DNA of 64,000 bases from the NCBI GenBank assembly GCA_036346275.1, contig CM070711.1, positions 53,197,435-53,261,434 of the forward strand, read 5' to 3'. This document shows, piece by piece, positions 33,034-43,833 of this stretch. The translations under genes and the position numbers were made by a program. Position 1 is the first letter of the stretch, and every line of letters starts with the position of its first letter. Source of the stretch: Otatea glauca. Lineage: Eukaryota; Streptophyta; Magnoliopsida; Poales; Poaceae. The notes under the pieces are model-generated. The model worked only from the letters and a program-made list of their open reading frames with translations. It had not been told where the DNA came from and did no database searches.

Positions 33034-35385
33034 AGAGTTGCTAATGGAAGGGAGGCTGAAGTTGAAGCCGTTGGCACAATACCATTAGTATTAGATAATG
33101 GCTTCACCCTTTATTTAAATAATGTTGTTTATGTTCCCACCATGAGGAGGAACCTTATTTATGTTTCTCTTTTGGATGATGATGGATACATTTGTACTTT
33201 TGGGAATAATAAATGCATTGTAAGTTTTAATTCTAATAATGTTGGTCTCATGACTGACGAGATAAACTCTATATGCTTCCTCTCTCTAAATTTTCGTGTC
33301 AATGAATGTATGCGATGTCAACAATAAGCGAAAGGGAAGTATAAGTGATGAGACTTCATCGAAATTGTGGCATCGTCGTTTAGGTCACATTTGAAGGGAG
33401 AATGGAACATCTCATTAAGGAAGAGATACTCCATCCATTAGACTTCTCGACTCATCATTTGTATTTCTTGTATTAAGGGGAAATATGTAAAACAAATTAA
33501 GAAAAATCTACACGGCTAATGGGATCTTAGAATTAATCCACACTGATATATGTGGACCTTTTTCTGTAACTTCAGTGGATGGGTATGACTCCTTTATCAC
33601 ATTCACTGATGATTTCTCCCGTTATGGTTATATTTTTTCCATTCGTGGTCGATCTGAATCACTTGATAAGTTTAAAATATTTGAGGCTGAAATAGAAAAT
33701 TAGCATAATTTAAAGATTAAGGTAGTGAGATCACATCATAAAGAAGAATATTATGGGAGACATGCTCCTTAAGGACAAATTCCTGATCCATTTGCTAAAT
33801 TTCTTTCAGAAAATGGTATAGCAGCTCAATATTCAACACCTGGTGAACCTCAGCAAAATGGAGTAGCTGAAAGACGCAACCACACCCTTCTGGATATGGT
33901 GCGTAGCATGATGAATTACTCCAGTTTACCAGTTGGTTTGTGGATTGAAGCATTAAAGACAGCCGCACATATACTTAATTGGGTTCCCAGTAAATCCGTG
34001 CCTAAGACACCTTATGAATTATGGATTGGGAGGAAATCGAGCTTGAAATACTTACGTGTGTGGGGTTGTCCTGCTGAAGCTAAGGTCTTTAATCCACATA
34101 TTAGGAAATGAGATCCTAAGACAGTAAGCTGCCATTTTATTAGATATCCTAAAAGATCTAAGGGGTATCGATTTTATTGTCCAGATTGTATCACTAAATT
34201 TGTGGAAACCCGACATGCTATATTTTTAGAGAATGATGAAATCAGTGGGAGCTCAGAGGCTAGGAAAATAGATCTCAAGGAGACTCGGACTAATGTACCA
34301 TTACCGATAATCCAAGAGACTATTATTCCTGTACCTCATTCATTATACCTCCATTGAGAATCCTAGAGTTGAGCCCCCAAATAAAAATTCTAGGATCAAC
34401 AGTACAGCACCTAATGATGAGCCTCAACAGCCCTCTGTGATAATTAATGAACCACTAAGGAGATCACAGCGGGATAGAAGGTTTGCCATCCCGAATGACT
34501 ATGTTGTATACATGAATGAATATGTAAATGACATAGGGAAGGTAGACGATCCCACCTCATTTAAGGAGGCCATGATGACTAAGGATTCACCCAAGTAGCT
34601 TGAGGCCGTGCAAGATAAAATTAAGTCTATGAGCATTAATGACGTCTGAGATCTAGTAAAAATTCCTGATGGAGTCAAAATATTAGGATGTAGATGGGTC
34701 TACAAAACTAAGCATGACTCTAAGAGAAATATCGAAAGATTTAAGGCAAGGCTTGTAGCAAAAGAGTTTACACAAAGAAAGGGATTGATTATATTGATAC
34801 TTTCTCTCCGTCTCAAACAAAGATTCACTAAGAATTGTCATGGCGCTTGTTGCTCATTATGATTTAGAGCTGCATCAGATGGATGTTAAAACTGCATTCC
34901 CTAATGGTGACTTGCATAAGAATGTTTACATGGCTCAACCGGAAGGTTTTATCGTGGAAGGCAAGGAACATATGGGATATCAACTTAAGAAATCCATTTA
35001 TGGACTAAAACAAGCGTCTAGACAATGGTACCTTAAGTTCGATGAGACCATAAGAAATTTTGGTTTCAAAGAAAATGAAGTGGACAATTGCATATACATT
35101 AAGATTAAGGGGAGCAAATTCACTATCTTAGTGCTTTATGTGGATGATATCTTATTGGCTAGCAGCGATAAGGATATGTTGTATGAGACCAAGAGATTTC
35201 TTTCAACTAATGTTGACATTAAGTATCATGTTGTGAAAGATAGAATCCAGTATCAGACAATTGATGTCAAGCATATAAGTACTAAGTACCCAGTCTCTTT
35301 CGAGAACATGTTGCCGGCATGGGTTTATTGGAAAACCTCTGATTCTGGAAACGAAGACCATAAGAATAAAACCAACTCCCGTTAA
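33034..35385 (+). pseudogene. copia pol relic (integrase and reverse transcriptase)
   Basis: The active-site part of protease is gone: only the end (SLRVANGREAEVEAVGT, NNVVYVPTMRRNLIYVS) remains. An LWHRRLGH-type pre-integrase block follows at about 33370. The integrase catalytic core is at 33540-33900, with HTDICGPF-like and GEPQQNGVAERRN motifs. Reverse transcriptase (34840-35160) ends in LYVDDILLASS. Immediately after FLST the frame jumps to DIKYHVVKDRIQYQT, which belongs to the end of RNase H, so nearly all of RNase H is deleted. Several stops break the frame. Confidence 0.88.
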
Positions 35386-35525
35386 AAATAAGTAATTATT
35401 CTATCGAGATAGAATGATGCACTATAGATACTGGGGTTTTAGAGGTGCATTTATTAACTACTGAAATTCTTTATCTTGGTGTGTTGTTCTGTTGAGTATA
35501 GACTTATGATATTAGCCTTACGATC

Positions 35526-35536
35526 AAGTGGGAGAA
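35526..35536 (+). other. Polypurine tract
   Basis: AAGTGGGAGAA ends exactly at the first base of the 3' LTR and would prime plus-strand DNA synthesis. Confidence 0.85.
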
Positions 35537-35987
35537 TGTTGGTTGTGATCTTCGACATAACTACTGGTCCGAAATTTTGGGGCATAACCCACTCACGCAC
35601 CGCGCAATGATCGAGAGCGCTCCAATGTTTTTGGTTCGGTCCCGTTAGATAGCGCTATATTAAGAGAGAGAAGCCGGCACTTGTTCCACGTGAAATCAAT
35701 CAAGTTCGCCAACTCCTGAAACACCCATCCGATCTGGGATTTCCTAGCGCGAGGCTAACGAAGACCGTGACTAGCACCGTGAAGATCCCGGTGCCCTCGT
35801 TCACCGGCTCTCATCTACTTCGTTCTACTTCGCCGACGTACAAGAACTCTAATCGAAAGAACCCTAATGGCCTCTTCGTCTTCTCCGGGTTAGAAACTAA
35901 TGACTCAACTTCAGCATTACTTTTTTTTTTTTATCATGCTTTAGGCTAGTTAATGTTATTCATGTTTAGTTCAACCTATTTCTAACA
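35537..35987 (+). repeat. 3' LTR of the copia element
   Basis: It runs TGTTGGTTGTGATC to TTCTAACA, keeping the canonical TG...CA ends. Confidence 0.9.
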
Positions 35988-36352
35988 CAACCTCCTCCCA
36001 CTACCTTTCTCCTCCACCTGACACTCTAGCTCCACCTTCCCAACGTAGATCAAGTTTGGCCACAAGTTGTTCATCCGTCACCACTTGATCGACTCCCACA
36101 TCGTCGCTATTTTCGAAGGAGGTGGTGGCTGGCACCACGACGATGCAAATCTGGGTGCAGCCGGACTGGAGTTGTGGAAACAAGGGTGGCCTTGCAGCGG
36201 CGCATTGTCTGGACGCAAATCCACCATGGTTTGATTGGACGGAGCAGGTTCTTCTCCGTAGCCGTCAGCCGTGGCCGTTGCCATCCCCGTCGAAGTCCAG
36301 TAAGCCATCTCATCGTCGCCGACTTTCGTGGTCATGGTTTCTCCTCTATCTC
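35988..36352. other. Unassigned flank between copia and hAT elements
   Basis: Pyrimidine-rich, then GC-richer sequence. I see no reliable exon or family signature. Confidence 0.4.
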
Positions 36353-37093
36353 CAGGGGTGGAGCTAGGATTTAGGAATGAGGGGCAAATAAGCTATACAA
36401 TATAATTACATTTGATGAGGGTCAAATAGTACTAACAACAAAAAAATCCTAAAAATATATAAGCATAAGTCTATTTTACATATCTGAACTTTTTTTAAAA
36501 AAATCTATTTAACCCCTTCAACTAAAAGGTCGGGTATTTAATTAACTCCCTAGAATTATAACATCAGATCAATTTACACCTTAAGGTGATTTTAGATGGT
36601 GGCTTTGATGGTGTGGATCTCTTAAGGTGGTCTTCACTAATATTGGCAGCTACATGATCGAGTTTTGGTAATGAGGATCCAATTTAAGGGTGTTGGCATC
36701 CACATCGTTGGTATCTTTCTCACTCCTTTTTTTTCTATATATACATTATCTTTCTTCTTCTCATCATCATCCTTTCTCTAATTTGGATCTATATCTATAA
36801 AAAAACTGATGATGTGACCATCAACATAGCAAAAATCACGTTGGATCTCCATCAGCAAAATTGCTCTCCAAAACCGTAGTAGGGTGTAATTTGACTCAAT
36901 TTTGTAAGTTTAGGGTGCTACATACTCGGTTTTATAATTGAGAGTGTTAAACAGACTTTTTTTGAAAATTTACAGACTTTTATGAAAAATCAGGGGTGAA
37001 AAACATACTAATTCCAAATATATAAGTCTACAATGTAATTTTTTCAAAGCTTGAGGGTGCCTGGCCCTGCTAGCACTCCTATCCCTCCGCCCG
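36353..37093. mobile_element. Non-autonomous hAT element with perfect TSD
   Basis: The left end CAGGGGTGGAGCTAGG and inverted right end CGGGCGGAGGGATAGG are flanked by TCTATCTC on both sides (36345-36352, 37094-37101), a perfect 8-bp duplication. The interior is AT-rich with no gene. The length is 741 bases. Confidence 0.75.
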
Positions 37094-37341
37094 TCTATCT
37101 CTACCCAAGTCCAAATCCAATTCCAAAGGATACCCAAATGGAAAAATTGGGATTTGAATTGGTTTGAATCAAATTCAAATTATATTAGAATAACATTTAA
37201 AATCCAATTGAATGAATTATATTGAATACCTAGGAATCAAATGGGTCGTAAGATTTTTTACACCACTGAGAGAAGTAGATTGGAAGGCTGAGCTGCGCAC
37301 ACTAGGGAGGATTAACAGTGTGAGCGTTCGAGCCCTGTGGC

Positions 37342-38145
37342 TAAGGATGAAAACGGATTGGATAGTTTTCGATAGATTCGGACAATTTTTGGATACAGAT
37401 TCTGTCAGATCGGATATTTGTCGAATACTATTAAATCAGAAATAATACAGATTTTTTTCGTCGGATATGGATACAGATTCGGTAGCTCACTATCCATCGG
37501 ATACGGATACGAATCTGGATAATCTGGATATTTATGGGCTAGATTATCCTGATATACACGTGGGCTGGACCAAGACTACTCTTTTGGCCCAAAAAGGATT
37601 ATGAATTTCAAAACCGTTTTCTAATTTAATTAATCTATAAATTAAATTTTAATTATTAAAATTGGCAAACTACACAAAAAATTACGAAACATTTTGGGAA
37701 AGTTCATGACACAATCTAATATTTTTTTAAAAAAAATTCATGATTTTATGAGCTTTAAAATTTTCTCAAAAATTCAAAAAATGCTGTTCTTAATAGGACA
37801 ATATTTTAAACAAGTAGCTAAAAATGCATAAAAACTCATAAATATACAATTTAATAAAGAATACAAATCTTAGGTCATTACTTGTTATTCATGAATGTTT
37901 GGAGCAAATAAACTAGTTACGTTTTTTTATTTTGTGTGTACAATTTAAAATGTTTTCATGTTTCGATAAATATTCGTGATCGTATTTGTTTTAATTCATA
38001 TTCGCTCTATTTTCATATTCGATATTATTTGTATTTGTATTCGTATCTAGATTATTCGTATTCATATCAGCATTCGAGAAAAAATATAAAAATAAATATA
38101 ATAAAACTATTATTTATCCGTATTTAATCCGTTTTTATACCAGTA
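37342..38145. mobile_element. Ac/Ds-like hAT remnant
   Basis: The left end TAAGGATGAAAACGGATTGG matches the Ac/Ds terminus pattern. The right end CCGTTTTTATACCAGTA is a decayed form of it. Subterminal parts are full of GGATACGGAT/ATATCCG motifs. No TSD is visible. Confidence 0.5.
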
Positions 38146-38175
38146 ATCGTAGAGAGCGACCCAAAACTAACACCT

Positions 38176-38480
38176 AAATTACTGTATTCATAAATTGCGA
38201 GACATAGACATACTGGCATTAAACCCATGCTGCTGCTATGTCCTCGTACTTGACCGTTACTACGCACATTGTGCAGTTCTTTTTCTCTGTTGCATACGTA
38301 AATACGTAATCCACCGTGTAGCTAGCTAGCTAGCTACATCGATCTGACCAACAGCTAATTTACTGTTTATGAATTGTGAGACATGGACATACTGGCCGAA
38401 ACTCATGCTGCCGCTATCTTCTCGTGCTCAGACCGCTATTGGATACATCGTGTCAGTCATTTTTCTATGTTGCCAAGTGG
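38176..38480 (+). repeat. Diverged tandem duplication, about 180-bp unit
   Basis: Sequence from 38176 (AAATTACTGT, GAGACATAGACATACTGG, CCCATGCTGCTGCTAT) recurs from 38357 (AATTTACTGT, GAGACATGGACATACTGG, CTCATGCTGCCGCTAT). The unit's end (TAATCCACCGTG then GCTAGCTAGC, about 38310-38335) recurs near 41050-41075, on the far side of an inserted element. Confidence 0.65.
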
Positions 38481-39031
38481 CGGACGCACCACGGGTGTAT
38501 GATGGGGTAGCGGACAAGCTGTGATCACCACGCCCTTACAAAGCCCTCTAGCACGTCTAGAGATGAAAACAGGTCTAATTTTATCTACCTGATCCGAATT
38601 TGGATCTAATCGGGATCGGATTCGGATGGAATTTAGATATTTTGTCGATTTGGTATCGGATCTAGATAATTGAATCTGGATATTAGATCGAATTCGGAAT
38701 ATGCAGTATCCAGAAAACATGGATTGAGAACCAGATATCCAGATAATGAACCCATTCGGATATCTGGATGAGCTCTAGGATTAGTCACTTCGCCCAGCCC
38801 ATGATTCGTAGCTTCTTGTAGAGATGAGGAAGCAAATCCACCAATCCATATGCTCCCCATTTCCCCCTAAAGCCCTACTCCTTCCACCCTCCTCTCCCCT
38901 CCGCCTCCACTCTTGAATCCGCGCGGGCTCCCACACGACCCAAGCCCGATTGCTCCCTCCTCATGGTGGGCGCTGCTCCGATCCGTGCTGCTCCCGAGGC
39001 TCCGACGAGAGGTAGTGGTGGACGTGCAGTG

Positions 39032-39188
39032 ATAGGCTCCGAGAACGACATGCACGACTCAAACGACTCCAGCGGACGACGACTTCTACAGCGGAGGGGA
39101 GGCGGAGCTCGCCACCGGTGATGATGGCGACGCCAACTACGACTTCGCCAACCATGACTCCGCGGATCTCCTCTCTCATAGGCAGCAG
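39032..39188 (+). pseudogene. Captured first exon of an ARIADNE-like E3 ubiquitin ligase gene
   Basis: The + strand reads GSENDMHDSNDSS and, after a one-base frameshift, DDDFYSGGEAELATGDDGDA then YDFANHDSADLLSHRQQ. It ends at CAGCAG followed by a GTGATC donor. Acidic starts of this type, with DDDFYSGG and SHRQQ, begin plant ARI7/ARI8-type RBR ubiquitin ligases. The start codon seems to have become ATA. The RING1-IBR-RING2 part is absent, so the fragment cannot make a ligase. Confidence 0.65.
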
Positions 39189-39342
39189 GTGATCTCGGTT
39201 CCCCGCGTGGGACAAGGCATGTGCTTGGAATGGCCGGGGGCCTAGGCTTGTTGTTTGATCCGTTCCGATGCGGGAATGCGGGAATTGCATTGCTATGAAT
39301 CTAGACCATCGATGGGATGCTTGTTCACATGCTGCATGTATA

Positions 39343-39620
39343 GGGCCTGTTTGGTTCATATACTACGGTTGTCATGTTTAGTTATAGTTTTTTTGCCAAA
39401 CTTGCCTAAGGCTATGTTATCAAAATTGAAGCCACACACTGGATAGTAAAATAAATTTTGCTACACTTTTTTGAGTCAATAACGCGTGGGACCTGGATGG
39501 TAAGAAGGAATTTTGTCATAGGTGTAGCTATGAACCAGACGAAGGCCTAACTCGATCAAACTTGCCTAACTTGAGATATGACAAAATATGATAAAGTTTG
39601 GTTATAAACCAAATAGACCC
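39343..39620. mobile_element. Tourist-like MITE inside the captured intron
   Basis: The ends GGGCCTGTTTGGTTCATA and, inverted, GGGTCTATTTGGTTTATA are flanked by ATA on both sides. The length is 278 bases. Confidence 0.75.
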
Positions 39621-40469
39621 ATAGCCTTCGTTGTTTAGTAAACTGGGATGTGGCTCGGGTGAATGGCCTCGCATTGCTTGCCACCCCTAATGAATGTGTT
39701 GGTGCAAGCTAGGACATTCCCAGAACATTTATGCATTTATTTTTGTATGTGACTAAGACTGAAAATGCTATTGGAGTCTACGCTATTTGTTGTCTTTTGA
39801 TGAGCAGAACTATATGGCATATATGTTTATAGTGTCCGTTAGCTCATCGAGTTGTATGGCTTACAGTAAAAGTGTAAGTTCATTGAGTTTTATAATATCT
39901 ATTGGGTTTAATTGATATACAACTTGCTAATATGGTCATGTACTCGTATGGTTTTATTTTAACATATATTATTCTATATATGCGTGCATTATCTGTATAT
40001 CTTTATCCGTTTTCGATCCGAATTCGTCACATATCCGTCCTGTATCCTTATCCCGAATAATCTAGATTCATATATGTATCCGGCTAGCCCATATTCGGTT
40101 CCGAATCCAAAAAAAATATGAGTTAGGATATAGGAAGAGCAATATCCACCCGTATCCAACCCGTTTTCACCCCTAAGCATGCCTTCCTTTTAGTATTGAC
40201 CTAGAAGAGCACCGATTGCCGGTGGTAGCATGGCACAAGAAGTTGGGAGGTGATTGACTGAGTCGGAGACTCAGAAGTTGAAGAAGACTAGAAGAGGGAC
40301 CCCTTACGCATCCGCCCGTATAGGAAAATAATTATTTTCTCTATTATAGTCTCAATTTATCGTATTCATGTATTCTATAAAATTTATAGTAGGTTCATAA
40401 AAGATAGATAAACGAACTTCGCATATCTATTTATCGAACAATATAAGTACAAATACTCCTCGAACCAAT

Positions 40470-40750
40470 AGGAGCACAACTCGCCCAAAAGATGGTTGAA
40501 ATCGGAAAAAAAATTCCCATTGGTCTATCGAATTAACACTGATTCTTCCTGTGGCAACGACATCAGTTGATATAATCTTTTCGGCAATGAAAATTATTAA
40601 GATAGACTTGTACAAGAAAGTCTCTGATAATTGGCTCAATAACTTAATGGTGTGCTATATTAGCAAGAGATATTCAAAACATTGATGATAAAACAATCAT
40701 AGATCGCTTCTAAAAGATGAAATCTCGTAGAATGGATTTGCCTACTGGTC
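40470..40750 (+). pseudogene. hAT transposase, C-terminal dimerisation fragment
   Basis: The frame reads LAQKMVEIGK, then ELTLILPVATTSVDIIFSAM, KIIKIDLYKKVSDNWLNNLM and MKSRRMDLPT. This is the hAT dimerisation domain (PF05699-like) of the TTF/ZMYM-type group, with stops before and after. The catalytic part is not visible. It most likely belongs to the element bounded by 38474 and 41040. Confidence 0.75.
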
Positions 40751-41040
40751 GTAGTCATAGCTAGCGGCTTCACGGTATGTTGTATTTTATTTCAATGTTT
40801 GTAGTTACTCACAATTTTTTTATTGACTCACTAATTTAGCTATTTTTTGTTCTACACATTGCTATTCTCACATATTTATGGACATTCAGAATATTATATT
40901 CATTAGTAAGGTAACTTAGATGTATTTTACACTTTTGCTTTGTCTTTTATCTATTTATATATAAATTTAAATTACACTAACTATCTAAATATATGTTTAA
41001 TAAAGTTTTCTTTGAGCACTCTCTCTGTTTTCGTCCCGCC

Positions 41041-41847
41041 TGTTGCGTACCTAATCCACCATGGAGCTAGCTAGCTACCTGAATCTCCTGGCCTCCTGAC
41101 CAGTTGCGGCACCTCGTAGTCTAGTCTACTGCGCAAAGCATCTGTATTCTGGAAACATGTGTGTATGGCTGTATGCAGACCCTTTACATATTTTTTTTCT
41201 TCATTTTTAGCTCTTTAAATAAAATTATGAATAGCTCTTTCTCGACCACGAAAACACCCATAAATGACACGTGTCATCTAGCATATTTCTCTACCGTAGT
41301 AAGTGGTCGAGCACCACATACAAATGTCCTCCTACCGAGCTTGGGCACCGTGGTACCCAATCCTGCTAAGCTCGACAGGTACATGCCGTGATACCGAGCT
41401 CGGTGGAAGGGTATATGTGGTGCTAGCCATATGCTGCGGTGGTTGAACCGTGTTGTTTACCGGTGCTTTCATAGTCGAAAGAAAGGTTGGATTTACGATT
41501 TAATTCGAGAGAGGACGAAAATGAAAAAAAAATGTGCACGGGACCGAATACGCCGAAGCTTCTGTATCGTGTGGTGGTTACTCTATTTCACATCACCTAG
41601 CAAACCCGGACATGCCAATCCATCAATGACCGATCGCACCACAGCTAGCTAGCTAGTCACACAGCATGCAGAGCCATTAACCCACCTCACGAGCTACTAG
41701 CGATACGTCCATGACGCACGAAACAAGTCTCTGCGGACCGCGCGCGGCGCCATTTCCCAGTGCCGATCGATCTAGTGAAAATAACTCGCGCGTAATACCC
41801 CTTTGGTAAACTATTCGACCTCCTTCTCTCCCCTGGTCGGTCACCAT
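41041..41847. other. Unassigned spacer
   Basis: It begins with the resumed end of the 180-bp host repeat. No gene is recognised. Confidence 0.4.
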
Positions 41848-42809
41848 CAGGGTTAACAATTTCGTTTTCGAACTGAATTTCGAGAATTGCTCGGCACCGG
41901 TTTTTCGCGAAAACCGGTCGAAATTCGGTAAAAACCGATCAGTTTGCGAAAGTCAAACCGGTGGTCAAACCAATTAAAAAAAACGAAAACCGGTCGAAAA
42001 GCTCGAAAACCGGTCGGTTTTTGTCGAAAACCGGTCGGTATTCGTCGAAAACCGACGACAGAAGGAAAAATGGTAGAAATGAAAGGAAAAATTGAAAAAA
42101 AAATGCAAAAAATTTGAAAAAATTACACAAAATCCCAATTAATCTATAAAACACCTCAAAGAAATTTAAATAATTTTTGAAATCATTTGTTACTTCTAAA
42201 AAATCCAAAACAGCAATTAAGGAAAAGGAACAAAGATATTGTCAGATTTTTATAAATATTTAAAAGATTTTTTATATTCTGAAAATTTAATGTAACCATA
42301 AATAGTTCCAAATTATTATGCAATAAAATTTTAAAAAATATTAGACTTCATTTAGTACCTATATAAAATCAAAAATAGAAGAGCATATACAATGATAATA
42401 TCACTTTGAATTTTTAAAAATACACATATCGATCATCTTAGAAAATTTTACATAATCATTGTAAATAAGTTATAACATCACAAAAAAGTTTAAGAAATAT
42501 TAGACTTCATTTTGTGCTCCTAGAAAATAAAAACTAAAGAGCATATATTGTGACAGTATCACTGTCAGAATTTTTAAAAAATGTACGTCTCTGATAATAA
42601 TCTGAAAATTTTATACAATCATTGGGATGGCCTCAGGACCGCACAAAATTTTTTTCAAATTTTGTTGACACATTTTGCGAAATTTCTTCAAATTTTTTAA
42701 ATTTACTATTCATCTAAACGGTTTTCCGAACGGTTTTACTTGCCGAACCAGCTCGGCACGGCCGGTTTTCGCGTAAACCGGTCGGTTTTCGTCGGCTTTT
42801 TAAACCCTG
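41848..42809 (-). mobile_element. Non-autonomous hAT, family X copy 1
   Basis: The ends CAGGGTTAACAATTTCG and, inverted, CAGGGTTTAAAAAGCCG are flanked by a perfect 8-bp duplication GTCACCAT (41840-41847, 42810-42817). Subterminal regions carry many AAACCGGTCG/CGACCGGTTT motifs. It is 962 bases long. A second copy in the opposite orientation is at 57427-58395. Confidence 0.9.
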
Positions 42810-42889
42810 GTCACCATGTGGAGAACGCCAAATGCGACGCGCCCGTAGGCAGCTAGCTTCCCCGGCCCGGGCTCTCGGAGCACGCCAAT

Positions 42890-43317
42890 TCATCGCTCTA
42901 ATGCAGCTAACACACTCAGCATGAAATTAGAGAATCTGAGTAGAAGGCTAAGAGCTTAGAGCAAAAATCTCTCTAATCTCACAGCTCTAATAAAAAATTG
43001 TAATACACTCATTCTCTTATTGGACGAGCTAGAAGGGCACAGAAGCTTATTCCAAACGGAACAAAATTTTAGGATCATCATTAAGAACCAGCTATCCCGT
43101 CTACTTCAATACAGACAAAGTTATTGAAAAAAGAGAAGCACGATCACATGTATGAAGCTAGGGGATGAGAACACAAATTTTTTCACTCAGTGGCAACAAA
43201 AAGGTACAAAAAGAATACAATCACCCATCTACAGTTGGACGATGAAACTGTTCTCACTGATCATCATGTGAAAGCAGTGGCCCTCTGGTCATCCTACAAA
43301 AACAGAATGGGGTCTTA
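42890..43317 (+). pseudogene. LINE (L1-type) relic, 5' segment
   Basis: The frame NLSRRLRA, SKNLSNLTALIKNCNTLIL, LLDELEGHRSLFQTEQNF, MKLGDENTNFF and then (shifted) HSVATKRYKKNTITHLQLDD is the linker between endonuclease and reverse transcriptase in plant L1 elements. The endonuclease is missing, as expected after 5' truncation. A Harbinger element interrupts it at TTA (43315-43317), and it resumes at 50622. Confidence 0.8.
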
Positions 43318-43489
43318 GAGCATCTCCAAGAGGGCTCTTCAAAACTTCACTCTCCAAAAGCCAGATTTAAAGAGTTCTCAAAAAAATGCCTCTTCATATC
43401 TCCTCCCTCTCCAACAACACTCTCTATATCACACTCTCTATTTTCTCTCTCTCATATTCTAATCATATTCCACATAACCGTCATAACAG

Positions 43490-43780
43490 CAACCGTTTTT
43501 TTTACCGGTAAATTCAAGCGGCTATATTTGAATACAGGAATATGAAAATTGAAATTTATTTTGACGACCACATTGTAACGGTTATATTTGAACGTGGGGA
43601 TTTTAAATTTGGATTTTCCTGTAACGGTCATGTTGTAATGATCATTAGTAAAATTATTGTACGGAGTGAGTCATGTCCTAACGGTCATCGCAACGGCTAT
43701 ATTAAACGGCCACCTTAACGGCTATATTCTAACGATAATCTTAACGGCTACTTTATTATTGTCTATATATACATACCCAT
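43490..43780 (+). repeat. Subterminal AACGG repeats of the Harbinger element
   Basis: Repeated AACGGCTATATT/AACGGTCAT phrases run up to a TATATATAC box at about 43771. They may be binding sites for the Myb-like partner protein, which is an inference. Confidence 0.55.
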
Positions 43781-43833
43781 TTGCAGTTTGAAGTCTTGCA
43801 CGTTTCTTGTTGTTCAGTACCTACAATATCTCA

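Larger units (their letters stand above)
30467..35987 (+). mobile_element. Ty1/copia LTR retrotransposon, internally deleted
   Basis: Two LTRs (30467-30914 and 35537-35987) frame a PBS, gag, pol fragments and a polypurine tract, all in + orientation. Integrase precedes reverse transcriptase, which defines Ty1/copia. The LTRs differ at roughly 35-40 positions by eye (about 8%), so the insertion is a few million years old under usual grass rates. The flanking 5-mers TAATC and CAACC match at 3 of 5. Protease, RNase H and parts of gag are damaged, so it is non-autonomous. Confidence 0.92.
38558..40175. mobile_element. Ac/Ds-like hAT carrying a host gene fragment (Pack-type)
   Basis: The ends TAGAGATGAAAACAGG and, inverted, TAGGGGTGAAAACGGG match the Ac/Ds pattern. 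The flanks AGCACGTC and AGCATGCC match at 6 of 8 positions. Subterminal regions have GGATATCC-type motifs. The middle holds GC-rich sequence with a captured exon (39032-39188) and part of the following intron, into which a Tourist MITE later inserted. Confidence 0.7.
38474..41040 (+). mobile_element. hAT element (TTF-type) with nested Pack-type hAT
   Basis: The left end CAAGTGGCGGACGCACC and the inverted right end GGCGGGACGAAAAC resemble CAGTGGCGGA-type hAT termini. TGTTGC occurs at both borders, and the duplicated host unit at 38357 resumes at 41041, which supports insertion. It contains the end of a hAT transposase gene (40470-40750) of the TTF/ZMYM-like group, which uses such termini. The boundaries are an inference. 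Confidence 0.5.

Noticed and set aside
30288..37247. A possible large PIF/Harbinger-like element enclosing the copia element, from similar phrases (GTTTGG...CCTAGAATTCAATTG and its inverse)
   Set aside because: The ends match only loosely and no TSD was found.
40427..40639. Minus-strand 70-codon frame
   Set aside because: It is the shadow of the + strand hAT transposase fragment.
40320..40750. Possible organellar DNA insertion, suggested by the AT-rich frame-like sequence
   Set aside because: The + strand reads a hAT dimerisation domain instead.
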